A stretch of 64,000 bases of DNA from Acidobacteriota bacterium (GTDB taxonomy: Bacteria; Acidobacteriota; Terriglobia; Bryobacterales; Bryobacteraceae). Positions 16,727-26,984 of this stretch are shown piece by piece; positions within the stretch are counted from its first letter, which is position 1; each line of letters starts with the position of its first letter. Made by a program: the position numbers and the translations under genes. Location: the NCBI GenBank assembly GCA_025352795.1, contig JANXSF010000020.1, forward strand, positions 1-64,000, read 5' to 3'. The notes beneath the pieces were generated by a model. The model searched no databases. It saw only the letters and a list, made by a program, of their open reading frames with translations, and had not been told where the DNA came from.

Positions 16727-18406
16727 ATGAAATTTCCACGCATGTTCGCCACGGTCGGATTAGTTAGCGCATCAGTTTTGATGGGCAGCTTGATCACAAC
16801 CAATGCCTTTGCCGCTGACAAGAAGAAAGCAATCGATCCCAATCGAGAAACGGTTGCCAAGCCGTTGACCGAAAAAGAAAAGAAACGCCGCGAAGAAAAG
16901 CTTCGCAAGGAATTGGAAGGTCCATACCGGAAGTGGTTGAATGAGGACGTACTCTACATCATCACTGACGAAGAAAAAACTGCCTTCAAACGTTTGAGCA
17001 CTGAAGATGAACGCGAACAGTTCATTGAACAGTTCTGGCTGCGTCGCGATCCTACTCCAGATTCCGCTGAAAACGAATTTAAAGAAGAACATTATCGCCG
17101 CATCGCCTATACCAATGAACGGTATGCTTCGGGCATTCCTGGATGGAAAACAGATCGCGGCCGCATCTACATCACCTTTGGGCCACCCGATGAAAACGAA
17201 TCGCATCCTTCCGGTGGTTCCTACGAACGCCCTTATGAAGAAGGCGGCGGCACAACCTCTACCTATCCCTTTGAAAAGTGGCGCTACCGTTGGATTGAAG
17301 GTATTGGTTCAGACATCATCATTGAATTCGTAGATCCAACCATGACTGGTGAATACCGCATGACCATGGACCCATCGGAAAAAGACGCGTTGATGATGGT
17401 TCCCGGTGCCGGTTTAACACTGATTGAACAGATGGGCTTATCCAGCAAGACAGATCGTTTCAGCCGCACAGACGGCACTCGTTTGGGAACTGGCACACAG
17501 CCCACTTCACAAAAGATGAACCAGTTTGAACGTCTGCAGCAGTTCGCCATGTTGCAAAAAGCTCCCGCCGTGAAGTTCAAGGATTTGGAAGCAATCGTCA
17601 ATTCCACAGTCAAATTCAATATCCTGCCGGTTCAGGTTCGGGCTGATTTCATGAAGATGACCAGCTCTTCCATTCAAACCAATGTCACATTGCAACTGGA
17701 ACGCAAAGACTTGCAATTTCAGAACAAAGAAGGCATAGCCAAGGCCGCCGTGAACATTTACGCGCGCATCACTTCCATGTCCCGCCGAGTTGTGAATGTA
17801 TTTGAGGACGTGGTCAGTGTGGAAATCCCCAATGAAATGCTGGAGAAAGGATCGACTGGTGCTTCGGTGTATCAGAAATCCATCCCATTGCCCCCTGGCA
17901 CCTATCGTCTGAACATTGTCGTTAAAGATATTTACGGTGGCACCATGAACAACAAAGAACTGGTTTTGAACGTGCCCCGCTTTGATGATGAAACTCTTGG
18001 CATGAGCAGCATGATTCTGGCTGACCAAATTGAAAAGGTTCCTACCCGCTCCATCGGCACAGGACAGTTCGTAATCGGCAGCACCAAGGTTCGTCCACGG
18101 CTATCGGAAACGTTCACCCGCGATGAAAAAATGGGAATTTACATGAAGTTCTACAATTTCCAGGCTGATGAGAAGACCAACAAACCCAGCGGGTCCATTC
18201 AGTATGAAGTTGTGAAAACTGGTTCCGATAAGAAGGTTTTTGAATTCTCAGAAGAAGTATCCAGCACTGGCGGCACTGAAGTTACGGTTGAAAAGCTGCT
18301 ACCCTTGAAATCATTAGAGCCCGGACAGTATAAACTAAGGATGAAGGTTACCGATAAGTTGCGGAACCAAACTCTAACCCCCTCAGCCACGTTCACGGTG
18401 ACATAG
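16727..18406 (+). CDS. Exported GWxTD domain protein
   Basis: This is a predicted periplasmic or surface protein of 559 residues. A signal peptide (about residues 1-29, ending NAFA) precedes a basic, lysine/arginine-rich helix. The GWxTD domain follows at about residues 65-185, with the naming motif GWKTD at 139-143 and FWLRRDPTPD and RIYITFGPPDE around it. The C-terminal half is beta-rich, with Ig-like spacing. GWxTD proteins are frequent in Acidobacteriota; their role is unknown. The ribosome site AGGGGG precedes the ATG, and a good promoter lies upstream. The next gene, a putative outer-membrane barrel, starts nine bases after the stop, so a functional pair is likely. Confidence 0.85.
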   Translation: MKFPRMFATVGLVSASVLMGSLITTNAFAADKKKAIDPNRETVAKPLTEKEKKRREEKLRKELEGPYRKWLNEDVLYIITDEEKTAFKRLSTEDEREQFIEQFWLRRDPTPDSAENEFKEEHYRRIAYTNERYASGIPGWKTDRGRIYITFGPPDENESHPSGGSYERPYEEGGGTTSTYPFEKWRYRWIEGIGSDIIIEFVDPTMTGEYRMTMDPSEKDALMMVPGAGLTLIEQMGLSSKTDRFSRTDGTRLGTGTQPTSQKMNQFERLQQFAMLQKAPAVKFKDLEAIVNSTVKFNILPVQVRADFMKMTSSSIQTNVTLQLERKDLQFQNKEGIAKAAVNIYARITSMSRRVVNVFEDVVSVEIPNEMLEKGSTGASVYQKSIPLPPGTYRLNIVVKDIYGGTMNNKELVLNVPRFDDETLGMSSMILADQIEKVPTRSIGTGQFVIGSTKVRPRLSETFTRDEKMGIYMKFYNFQADEKTNKPSGSIQYEVVKTGSDKKVFEFSEEVSSTGGTEVTVEKLLPLKSLEPGQYKLRMKVTDKLRNQTLTPSATFTVT

Positions 18407-18414
18407 GGATTTGC

Positions 18415-20289
18415 ATGACGGCGATAAATGCCGTCACTGGGAGACGTGGGCTTAAGCGCCCGTTGATGACCATGCACCGCGCATTAATCGGTGTTGTCGC
18501 AATCTGGATGTCAGGGACATTTGCGGGTCCCGTGTGCCAAGCGGCGGGGCTTGACCGTCCTGCCGGTGCAATCATAGGTATCGTCTCTGCTGTCAACGGT
18601 GTGGCGCAAATGGGTGCCACCGTCTCCTTATACAATCACTTTGATCGCCTGGTGAAAACTGCGTCCACTAATGAAAAGGGTGCATTCGGTTTTGACGGGC
18701 TACTGCCTGATCGGTATTCTTTGCGAGTGAATCTTTCGGCCTTCATGCCAGCGTTCCGCCAAGGCGTAGAAGTGCAGGCGGGCAATCGGACCTTCCTCGC
18801 CATTCAACTTGCTGGGGCTTTGAGTAGTATCGAACTTGTTTATAACGGCCAAGCCAATTCCGGGTTGATGAATGACGATTGGAAATGGGTATTGCGCAGC
18901 AGCATGTCCACCCGCCCAGCTTTGCGATTACTTCCCGGCTGGAATACTGGAACCACCACAGAAACGAAATCCATTTTTAGCAGTAATCGGGCCATGTTGA
19001 AGTTGTCCGCAGGCGACGGTGCCGCAGGTGGAGACATTACCAGCCAGCCCGATCTTGGTACGGCATTTGCCTTCGCCACATCTTTACTGGGCACCAACCA
19101 CTTACAGTTCAGCGGGAACGTAGGGTATGCTTCGCACGCCGGGCTCCCTTCTGCTGGATTCCGAACTCGTTACAAGCGCACGGAACAGGAGTTTGGAGGC
19201 ATCATCAGCGCTCCAGAAGTGCAATTGACAATGCGTCAGGTGTTCTCTCAAGGTCGTGCAGGATTGGCGATTGTGGGCAGTGGGCGGGAAGTTCCGGTGT
19301 TCCGTTCGCTTTCGACCAGCTTTATTGATCGAGTGACATTTTTCGATGGCGTGGAGTTGCTGTACGGCGCCGCCATGGAATCAGTTACATTCTTGGAGCG
19401 GCTGAACTACGTCAGCCCCTACGCCAGACTTTCGGTCGCGGCGGGTAAAGACACCTCCATCCGCGTCGCCTACAGTTCTGGCTTGCCTCCCGAAGAAATT
19501 TATACTGCCGCTGCCGGACGGTCCACCGACGCGAATCCGGATAGAGACTTGCACCAGGATCTTTCAGCGTTGAATCTTTTTCCCCGCGTTTCTTCCAGAG
19601 CAGGTCGGATCAAGGTGCAACGCTCCACCAACCTGGAAGCTGGCATTGACAGAAAGATCGGCAAGGGCCAACTGAGCCTTGTCGCCTGGCACGAAGCAGT
19701 GTCTAACGGGGCGTTGAGTGCCGTTGGCGATACCTCCGTACTGCCCGGTTCCGATGTGCTGCCCGATATGTTCAACCGCAGCTCAATCGTCAACATTGGT
19801 CACTATGCGCGGCAAGGGTACATGGCGGGCTATGCCTACCGCGTCAGCGATACCATATCCGTCACTGGCGGCTATGGGAACAATGGAACACTACTTACCG
19901 ATTCCATTGAACTAACCAGTCCCACCGGCGATGCCCTACGCGGTGCAATGCGACATGGACGTCGGCATTGGGCCTATGCCCGTGCCAGTGCCGTCCTGCC
20001 TGTGACCAAAACCAGAGTCGCCGCCAGTTATCAGTTCGCCGATTACTCCGCCTTGATGCCCATGCATCGCACGCTCACTGGCAACTTCTCACCAGAAATG
20101 GGGCTGAACTTCCAAATGCGTCAACCGCTGCCATCGTTTGGAATGTGGAATGGACGGGTGGAAGCGATCGCTGAGCTGCGCAATTTATTGCATCAGGGAT
20201 ACATTCCGGTAACTACCAGCGACGGTCGCAGCTTATTGCTGATGCAGGCACCAAAGACGGTTCGCGGCGGCCTGAACTTCATTTTCTAA
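18415..20289 (+). CDS. Outer-membrane barrel-like protein with carboxypeptidase regulatory-like domain
   Basis: This 624-residue exported protein starts with a basic region and a hydrophobic signal (about residues 20-43, HRALIGVVAIWMSGTFAG). Residues about 50-135 form a carboxypeptidase regulatory-like beta sandwich (AIIGIVSAVNGVAQMGATVSLY, then NEKGAFGFDGLLPDRYSLRV). The remainder alternates amphipathic strands with Gly/Ser/Asn turns and ends in an aromatic strand (TVRGGLNFIF), the form of an outer-membrane beta barrel. It resembles the TonB-receptor-like proteins of Acidobacteriota but lacks an obvious plug domain. It lies nine bases after the GWxTD gene, with AGGGA before its ATG. Its role is unknown. 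Confidence 0.65.
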   Translation: MTAINAVTGRRGLKRPLMTMHRALIGVVAIWMSGTFAGPVCQAAGLDRPAGAIIGIVSAVNGVAQMGATVSLYNHFDRLVKTASTNEKGAFGFDGLLPDRYSLRVNLSAFMPAFRQGVEVQAGNRTFLAIQLAGALSSIELVYNGQANSGLMNDDWKWVLRSSMSTRPALRLLPGWNTGTTTETKSIFSSNRAMLKLSAGDGAAGGDITSQPDLGTAFAFATSLLGTNHLQFSGNVGYASHAGLPSAGFRTRYKRTEQEFGGIISAPEVQLTMRQVFSQGRAGLAIVGSGREVPVFRSLSTSFIDRVTFFDGVELLYGAAMESVTFLERLNYVSPYARLSVAAGKDTSIRVAYSSGLPPEEIYTAAAGRSTDANPDRDLHQDLSALNLFPRVSSRAGRIKVQRSTNLEAGIDRKIGKGQLSLVAWHEAVSNGALSAVGDTSVLPGSDVLPDMFNRSSIVNIGHYARQGYMAGYAYRVSDTISVTGGYGNNGTLLTDSIELTSPTGDALRGAMRHGRRHWAYARASAVLPVTKTRVAASYQFADYSALMPMHRTLTGNFSPEMGLNFQMRQPLPSFGMWNGRVEAIAELRNLLHQGYIPVTTSDGRSLLLMQAPKTVRGGLNFIF

Positions 20290-20449
20290 TCCCACCTTAA
20301 CCCTTCCGACTCTTAAGAAGGCTACCCCCCAAATCTAAGTTCGCCTACAAATAGAAACCTCGCAATCTTAGGTTTCCACGAATTCGCTTTTCCGCCTACT
20401 AATGGCAATCTGGGTTCACACCAACAACCCTTTTCGCCTAGGAGCGTGA

Positions 20450-22411
20450 ATGCGGATTTTATTGCTATTTTTCTTTTTTTCACTGGCCTCATTTGGCCAG
20501 CAACCGTTCGGAATCAAGGACGGCCATTTGCAGGATGCTGCCGAATGGACACTTGCTCGTTCCGATCCTGACCAAGTCCCTGTCTTCGAAAATGCAGACC
20601 AGGATCGGTACCTGCTTTTTCGAGTCCGGCAAGATGATGCCCAGGGCCTGGAACTGCACTTCACCAACTTGCGTCTGCCCGAAGGCGTGGCACTATACAT
20701 CCACAACAACAGCGGCAGCGCAGCTCGCCAAGAGGTGGGGCCGCTGACCACTACCGGACCCAATGAGACCGGTGAATTCACCGTAGTTATGGTGGGACCG
20801 GAATCCTACCTGGAACTCCAAATTGGGCAGCGTGATTTGTCTGAGATTCCCTTTAGTTTGGAAGTCACTGCGAAAAATGATGTGGAATCGAATACTGGTT
20901 GGGTAACCGCTGCAGTCAGGGAAAACATGTCACGGCAAACCTCGACTTTCCGTGGGCAACGGTTGGAACATGCTGTTGTCGATGGCGTAGGAATTTTTGA
21001 GGGTGATATTTTGTTGGGCCAGTCCCGCGAATTAGAACAAGCCACGCGTGAAAATCGGATTCCGATCAAACAAGGTTCAGCGATTCCTGGTCAACAATAC
21101 CGCTGGCCCGGCGGAATCGTGCCCTATGTTCTGAACGCTACATTCCCCAATCCACAACGCGTTATCGATGCGATTGCGCATTGGAATACCAAACTAGCGG
21201 GTCGCATCCAAATGGTGCGACGCACCAACCAGGCAGACTATATTGTGATCACCGACCCTGGAAATGCTGGCGTCTGCAACTCATACGTCGGTAAGATTGG
21301 CGGAGCGCAACCGGTCAACTTGGGGGCCTATTGCGGCATGGGAAATGCGGTGCATGAATTGGGTCATGCGTTGGGGTTATGGCATGAACAATCGCGCATA
21401 GATAGAGATCAATTCATTCGTATCGTAACGGAAAACATTGATCCAGCCATGGCCTACAACTTCAACAAAAACACCACCAATACGGGAACGGACATTGGTG
21501 CTTACGATTACAACTCCATCATGCACTACCCGGCTTACGCTTTTTCAAAAAACGGTCAGCCGACAATTGTCACCGTTCCCGCAGGAATTTCCATTGGTCA
21601 AAGAAGCGCATTGAGCGACAAAGACATTACCTCCATCCAAACACTTTACCCGGCAACCGGAACAGTTAGTAACGTGACCAGGGCAAAAGTCAGAATCGTG
21701 GTGGGCGCCACTCCTACCGGATTTCAGGTTTCAGTGGATGGTCAAAAAGTGAACACCCCAGCTTCTTTTGAATGGGAGGTGGGTTCCAGTCACCAATTGA
21801 AAGCCGATGCCACGGTAAATGGTCAGACAGGAGCTCGTGCCATGTTTGTCCGCTGGAACGTCAGTGCAACCGCTGCGTTCTCTTACACCACGCCTTCCGA
21901 TACCGCCGAACTTACCGCCCAATACACCATTCAGTACGCCGTTAAGGCCACGCCCAACAACACGTCGTTAGGGGCGGTCACCTTGTCCCCACCAAGCTCC
22001 GACGCCTTCTACAATGCATCCACCACTCTTCAGATGAATGCCAAGCCAGTCGCCAACTCCTGCTTCACTGGTTGGACCGGACTTCTGCCGACAGCCCCGG
22101 CATCGGTACAACTTGGCGTCGCTGGACCCGCCACCATCACCGGACAATTCAAGGTCGGTGCGGTCAGCGTGCAGCCGTTGACCAATCAAATAAACAAAAA
22201 CGGCGGTGCCTTAACCGTGCAAGTGAATTCCACCGGATGCCCTTGGAGTGCGCAATCCAGTGCTGATTGGGCTCGGCTCAGTGGTGTCATCAGTGGGTCA
22301 CAAACCGGCAAGCTGATCATCACCGCCTTGCCCAACACTACGGGTCAAATCAGGACTGCGCAAATCTCACTCGGCGGCCTGACCTTCGCCATCGCACAAC
22401 CTGGCAAATAA
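20450..22411 (+). CDS. Secreted astacin-like (M12A) metalloprotease with C-terminal BACON domain
   Basis: This 653-residue exported zinc endopeptidase has a signal peptide at residues 1-16. An N-terminal region of about 200 residues may act as a propeptide. The catalytic domain (about 210-400) contains HELGHALGLWHE (302-313), giving the three zinc His and the catalytic Glu E303, and the Met-turn SIMHY (356-360). Two beta-rich segments follow (about 410-570). Residues about 575-652 have a BACON-like pattern (GCPWSAQSSADWARLSG), often carbohydrate- or mucin-binding. GGAG lies before the ATG. The 160-base gap upstream shows no gene. It converges with the oxidoreductase gene with three bases between stops. 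Confidence 0.88.
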   Translation: MRILLLFFFFSLASFGQQPFGIKDGHLQDAAEWTLARSDPDQVPVFENADQDRYLLFRVRQDDAQGLELHFTNLRLPEGVALYIHNNSGSAARQEVGPLTTTGPNETGEFTVVMVGPESYLELQIGQRDLSEIPFSLEVTAKNDVESNTGWVTAAVRENMSRQTSTFRGQRLEHAVVDGVGIFEGDILLGQSRELEQATRENRIPIKQGSAIPGQQYRWPGGIVPYVLNATFPNPQRVIDAIAHWNTKLAGRIQMVRRTNQADYIVITDPGNAGVCNSYVGKIGGAQPVNLGAYCGMGNAVHELGHALGLWHEQSRIDRDQFIRIVTENIDPAMAYNFNKNTTNTGTDIGAYDYNSIMHYPAYAFSKNGQPTIVTVPAGISIGQRSALSDKDITSIQTLYPATGTVSNVTRAKVRIVVGATPTGFQVSVDGQKVNTPASFEWEVGSSHQLKADATVNGQTGARAMFVRWNVSATAAFSYTTPSDTAELTAQYTIQYAVKATPNNTSLGAVTLSPPSSDAFYNASTTLQMNAKPVANSCFTGWTGLLPTAPASVQLGVAGPATITGQFKVGAVSVQPLTNQINKNGGALTVQVNSTGCPWSAQSSADWARLSGVISGSQTGKLIITALPNTTGQIRTAQISLGGLTFAIAQPGK

Positions 22412-22414
22412 GTC

Positions 22415-23584
22415 TCAGGCCAAAATTGGCACCCGTGCTTCTCTGCCCTTGTCGTCGGCTGATACATAACCGGCGTACAAGGTCAGGGTAATATCAATCG
22501 CCAAATCCAAATCGCTTTCCGGAGGTTTCCCGGTCCGAAAAGCCTTCAGGAAATCCTGCAATTCTTTCACCTGCCCATTGCTCCAACCCTCATCCGGCGA
22601 CGCCGGAATCCAACCTTCATTCGATGTGATCTTTTCCACCAGATTCAAATCCTTGAACTCGGCATGGCTTGGACTGTAAACATCCACCACACTCACGGGA
22701 CTCATTTTGCAGCGCGTGCGATGGTTGTTGGCAAACACTTCCACAAAATCGTACACCCCGCCCAGCACCAGTTCCGACGCCGTAATATCGGCCACCGTCC
22801 CATCGTCGAAAATCAAATGCAGAAACGAATAATCTTCTGTATCGTGATACTTCGTCCGCAGAAATCCCTTATCTTCAAAGGCTGGTAATTTCGTGATGGA
22901 ATGCGTGCGTGCGGAAACTGCTGCTGGACGAATCGGCTTGCCATTGCGGGCCAAGCCTTCCTTGCGTTTCAAATATAGAATAGCTCCCAGCGGGTGGCAT
23001 CCCTTGGCGATCAAAGACCCGCCGCCCTGCACACTCCAAATTCCATAAACCGGCGAATGAGACCCGCTGTGCGATTCTTCCCCAACCATGCGCAAAATTT
23101 GAGCATTGGTCTTTTCTATAATTTCCCGTTCTTTTTGAATGGAAGGCGCATACACAAAATTCTCGGCATAGCCTAAATTAATGCCACCAGTTCGCACCAC
23201 ATCCCGCAACCGTTTGCATTCATCCACCACCGCCCGCAACATGGTCGATTTGGAATTTGTCTCCGGGGATCCGTAAAATCCAGTGAACGGTTTTTCCACA
23301 ATCACGTGGACCCCAAATTTGGCTGCTGCTTCAATATATTCGCCATGGGAGCTGGGTGGGGTGCAAATATCCAGCACGTCAATATGCGGCAACATCGCTT
23401 CTACAGATTCAAAGGCTTTGGTGTTGCGCTTCGCTGCAAACTCTTCGCGCCGCTCCGCACGAACAGAGGTTACCCCAACAAGTTCCACGCCATATTCAGG
23501 GAAATTATCCCAATGAAAACTGGCCGCAAAGCCTGAGCCGGCAACGCCAACTCGTAAAGGACGGAAGGGTTCAGTGATGTTCAT
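22415..23584 (-). CDS. Gfo/Idh/MocA-family oxidoreductase
   Basis: This is an NAD(P)-dependent dehydrogenase of 389 residues, probably acting on a sugar or sugar derivative. The Rossmann motif VGVAGSGFAASFH opens the protein, and VLDICTPPSSHGEYIEAAAKFG with HVIVEKPF is the family signature carrying the catalytic Lys. The C-terminal alpha/beta domain is present. ATG 23584 is chosen because the N-terminus before it (MYPFILSLIL) is hydrophobic and overlaps the divergent gene's leader. The substrate is unknown. Confidence 0.85.
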   Translation of the reverse strand: MNITEPFRPLRVGVAGSGFAASFHWDNFPEYGVELVGVTSVRAERREEFAAKRNTKAFESVEAMLPHIDVLDICTPPSSHGEYIEAAAKFGVHVIVEKPFTGFYGSPETNSKSTMLRAVVDECKRLRDVVRTGGINLGYAENFVYAPSIQKEREIIEKTNAQILRMVGEESHSGSHSPVYGIWSVQGGGSLIAKGCHPLGAILYLKRKEGLARNGKPIRPAAVSARTHSITKLPAFEDKGFLRTKYHDTEDYSFLHLIFDDGTVADITASELVLGGVYDFVEVFANNHRTRCKMSPVSVVDVYSPSHAEFKDLNLVEKITSNEGWIPASPDEGWSNGQVKELQDFLKAFRTGKPPESDLDLAIDITLTLYAGYVSADDKGREARVPILA

Positions 23585-23616
23585 CAAAATCAAGGATAGT
23601 ATGAAAGGATACAACT

Positions 23617-26600
23617 ATGAGGATTCTTGTCTGCCTGCTTCTGGCATCGCTGTCCGCATTGCCGCAAACTGCCCCTGAAAAGAAGGACGAAAAGAAGGAT
23701 GAAAAACCCAAGTGGGACGTCAACAATCCTCCCGGCCCTACAGAAGACATCCCCATTCACACCACCAAAGGAACCTGGATGAGTGTCGACGTCAATCCTG
23801 ATGGCAAGGAAATTGTTTTTGATTTACTGGGTGACATTTACAGCATTCCCATCAGTGGTGGACAAGCCAAGTCACTGGCTTCCGGGATGGCCTGGGATAT
23901 GCAACCGCGTTTTAGTCCCGATGGCAAACAAATCGCCTTCACCTCAGACCGCGCCGGGGGCGACAACATCTGGGTGATGAATCGCGATGGTTCCAACCCC
24001 AAACAAATCACCAAGGAAACGTTCCGGCTTCTGAATAGCCCAAGTTGGAGTCCAGATGGTCAATGGATCGCCGCCCGCAAGCACTTCACCTCCGGCCGAT
24101 CCCTCGGAACTGGGGAGATCTGGCTGTATCACATGAGTGGTTCCGATGGACTGCAAATCACCAAAAAAGCCAATGAACAGAAGGATCTGGGTGAACCAGC
24201 CTTTTCCCCCGATGGTCGCTATATTTATTACAGCCTGGATTCTACCGATGGCACTACATTCGAATACAGCAAAGATCCCAATGCAGGCATTTACACAATT
24301 CGCCGTGTGGATCGCGTGACGGGTGACAATATCCGCTTCGCTGGCGGACCGGGCGGTGCCATTCGCCCCACTCCATCGCCCGATGGAAAGTCTCTGGCGT
24401 TCCTGCGACGCGTGCGCGGCAAAACTATTCTGTTCGTACAGGACATCGCTACCGGTGTGGAACGCGCTGTCTACGATGCTCTTGATCGTGACATGCAGGA
24501 GACCTGGGCAATTCATGGCGTCTACCCGGTGATGAGTTGGATGCCCGATGGCAACTCCATTGTCGCCTGGGCCGGTGGTGAAATCCGCCGTATAGAAATC
24601 GCCAGCGGGAAAGCTACCCTGATCCCTTTTCAGGTGGACGATACGCGAAAAATATCCAAAGCGGTGCGCTTTCCTATCCAAGTGGCTCCAGAACAATTTG
24701 ATGTAAAAATGTTGCGTTGGCCAAGAACGCACCCATCCAGGAATGAAGTCATTTATCAGGCGTTGGGCTATCTTTATCGCAAGCCTCTGGGCACTGCCGA
24801 ACCTGCACGGCTAACTGCCCAGAAAGACAACTTTGAATACTACCCCAGCTATTCCCGTGATGGTGCTTCAGTGATTTATGTAGATTGGAATGACCAGCAG
24901 TTAGCAACCATTCGTAGTGCCCCTTCTACTGGCGGTGAAGGCCGCGCCATCACAACAGAGAAAGGCTTCTATGCCGATCCAGTCCTTTCTCCCGATGGCA
25001 AATTTGTGGTTTATCGCAAGGGTCAAGGCTCCGGCTTAACCACTCCGTATTTCTCTCGCGAACCCGGCCTGTACCTGATTCCAGTCAATGGCGGCATCGC
25101 CAAGCTGCTATCTAAATCAGGATCACGACCGCACTTTGGGGCATCGTCCAGCCGCGTCTACTTTCAGGATAGCGATGGCGAAAAGGCAGTTTTGAAGAGT
25201 ATCGCGCTGGACGCAACGGAAGTTCGCACACACCTGATTAGCGAAGACGGATACGATTTCCGTGTTTCGCCAGATGAAAAGTGGGTGGCTTTCACAGAGT
25301 TGTTCAACGCCTATATTGCTCCGCTGGTAACCACTGGCAAGGCCGTTGAAATCTCCTCCAAGACCAAAGCCTTGCCTGTGAAACGAGTCTCGAAAGATGC
25401 CGGTGAATATTTGGATTGGGCTCCAGACAGCCAGAAACTGCATTGGGTGTTGGGCCCTGAATATTTCACACTGGAATTGAAAGAGGCCTTTTCCTTTCTG
25501 CCTGGCGCACCGGAAAAGTTGTCGGAAGCTCCGGCAACTTCCCAAGCCATCGGCTTCCGCTTCAAAACATTTGTACCGTCGGGAAACATTGCATTCACCA
25601 ATGCCCGCATCATTCCCATGACCGGAGCAACGGTGATCGCCAGCGGAACCATCCTGCTGGAAGGCAATCGAATTAAGGCTATCGGAGAGCAGGGCAAAGT
25701 GGCAATTCCCGCAGGCACCCATGTGGTGAATGCAGCGGGCAAGACCATTGTTCCGGGCTTGGTCGACGTGCATCATCACGGTTCGGAAGGCGGTGGAGGC
25801 CTGGTTCCGCAACGCAACTGGATGCACTATGCGTCCCTGGCTTTTGGCATCACCACCACGCACAACCCTTCCGCTGAAACAGACACCATTTTCGCCGCCA
25901 GTGAAATGAGCAAGGCAGGCTTGTTGAATTCCCCACGCATCTTTTCTACGGGAACAATTTTATATGGAGCGGCTGGCAACTTCCGTGCCGAAATCAACTC
26001 GCTGGACGATGCCCGCTCTAACCTGCGTCGCATGAAAGCCGCAGGAGCGTTCAGTGTGAAGAGTTACAATCAACCCCGTCGTGACCAGCGCCAGCAAATT
26101 ATCGCCGCAGCTCGCGAATTGGAAATGATGGTGGTGCCGGAAGGTGGATCGCTGTACCACCACAACATGAGCATGGTGGCCGATGGGCACACGGGCATTG
26201 AACACTCCGTCCCAACGGCGCGGAATTATGATGATGTTCAACAATTTTGGGGCAAGACACAAGTTGGCTACACGCCCACTTTGGTGGTTGCCTATGGCGG
26301 TTGGTGGGGAGAAAATTACTGGTATGGGAACTCCAACGTTTGGGAGAATGAACGGTTGAATCGATTCATTCCGCGCAACATAATTGATCCTCGTTCCCGC
26401 CGACGGGAAGTAATTCCTGTGGAGGAACTCAATCACATTGACATCGCCAAAGGTGCGAAAACATTGCTCGATAACGGTGTTAAAGTGCAACTGGGAGCAC
26501 ACGGTCAGCTACAAGGGTTAGGACCTCACTGGGAACTTTGGATGCTGGCACAAGGCGGCATGACCCCCATGGAAGCCCTGCGTGCGGCCACTCTTGACGG

Positions 26601-26814
26601 AGCCAAATATCTGGGTTTGGACAAAGACATCGGATCGCTGGAAGTCGGGAAATTGGCCGATCTGATTGTGCTTGACGCCAACCCGTTGGACAACATTCGC
26701 AATTCCGAAAGAGTACACTGGACGATGATCAACGGAAGACTATTTGATTCCGCCACGATGAACGAAGTAGGGAATCATCCAGCGGTTAGGGGTCCATTCT
26801 TTTTCGAGAAGTAA
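23617..26814 (+). CDS. Exported PD40 beta-propeller fused to an amidohydrolase
   Basis: This 1065-residue exported protein has a short signal peptide (residues 1-17), a lysine/glutamate-rich spacer, and a long TolB-like propeller (about 45-640) with repeated PDG blades such as FSPDGKQIAFTSDR and WSPDGQWIAARK. It then has an amidohydrolase domain (about 650-1060). The metal site appears as VPGLVDVHHHGSEGG, and KDIGSLEVGKLADLIVLDANPL near the end is typical of the imidazolonepropionase/dihydroorotase-like clan. This architecture is common in soil bacteria and may act on peptides or cyclic amides; the true substrate is unknown. AAAGGA lies eight bases before the ATG. It ends before a palindromic repeat. 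Confidence 0.87.
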   Translation: MRILVCLLLASLSALPQTAPEKKDEKKDEKPKWDVNNPPGPTEDIPIHTTKGTWMSVDVNPDGKEIVFDLLGDIYSIPISGGQAKSLASGMAWDMQPRFSPDGKQIAFTSDRAGGDNIWVMNRDGSNPKQITKETFRLLNSPSWSPDGQWIAARKHFTSGRSLGTGEIWLYHMSGSDGLQITKKANEQKDLGEPAFSPDGRYIYYSLDSTDGTTFEYSKDPNAGIYTIRRVDRVTGDNIRFAGGPGGAIRPTPSPDGKSLAFLRRVRGKTILFVQDIATGVERAVYDALDRDMQETWAIHGVYPVMSWMPDGNSIVAWAGGEIRRIEIASGKATLIPFQVDDTRKISKAVRFPIQVAPEQFDVKMLRWPRTHPSRNEVIYQALGYLYRKPLGTAEPARLTAQKDNFEYYPSYSRDGASVIYVDWNDQQLATIRSAPSTGGEGRAITTEKGFYADPVLSPDGKFVVYRKGQGSGLTTPYFSREPGLYLIPVNGGIAKLLSKSGSRPHFGASSSRVYFQDSDGEKAVLKSIALDATEVRTHLISEDGYDFRVSPDEKWVAFTELFNAYIAPLVTTGKAVEISSKTKALPVKRVSKDAGEYLDWAPDSQKLHWVLGPEYFTLELKEAFSFLPGAPEKLSEAPATSQAIGFRFKTFVPSGNIAFTNARIIPMTGATVIASGTILLEGNRIKAIGEQGKVAIPAGTHVVNAAGKTIVPGLVDVHHHGSEGGGGLVPQRNWMHYASLAFGITTTHNPSAETDTIFAASEMSKAGLLNSPRIFSTGTILYGAAGNFRAEINSLDDARSNLRRMKAAGAFSVKSYNQPRRDQRQQIIAAARELEMMVVPEGGSLYHHNMSMVADGHTGIEHSVPTARNYDDVQQFWGKTQVGYTPTLVVAYGGWWGENYWYGNSNVWENERLNRFIPRNIIDPRSRRREVIPVEELNHIDIAKGAKTLLDNGVKVQLGAHGQLQGLGPHWELWMLAQGGMTPMEALRAATLDGAKYLGLDKDIGSLEVGKLADLIVLDANPLDNIRNSERVHWTMINGRLFDSATMNEVGNHPAVRGPFFFEK

Positions 26815-26849
26815 ACAGCTTCAAGTGTTAGAGCGAAGCGTACCAGGCC

Positions 26850-26922
26850 TTTGAAAGACCGCTCCCTGGAGGTCATCGCAGCACGTTACAGAGCCGTGAC
26901 CGCGAGGGAGCGGTCTTTCAAA
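26850..26922. repeat. Palindromic intergenic repeat, copy 1
   Basis: An 18-base perfect inverted repeat, TTTGAAAGACCGCTCCCT (26850-26867) and its complement (26905-26922), encloses 37 bases. The right half (ACGTTACAGAGCCGTGACCG then CGAGGGAGCGGTCTTTC) is shared with copies at 34498 and 60172. It lies between two convergent genes and could work as a bidirectional terminator or a REP-type mobile repeat. The rest of the 170-base gap shows no gene. Confidence 0.85.
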
Positions 26923-26984
26923 CACAAGTTAGATCTGGACTTACTTGCGTTGTTGGTGGAGCAGCCGGTTTCGCCTACTCCAGA

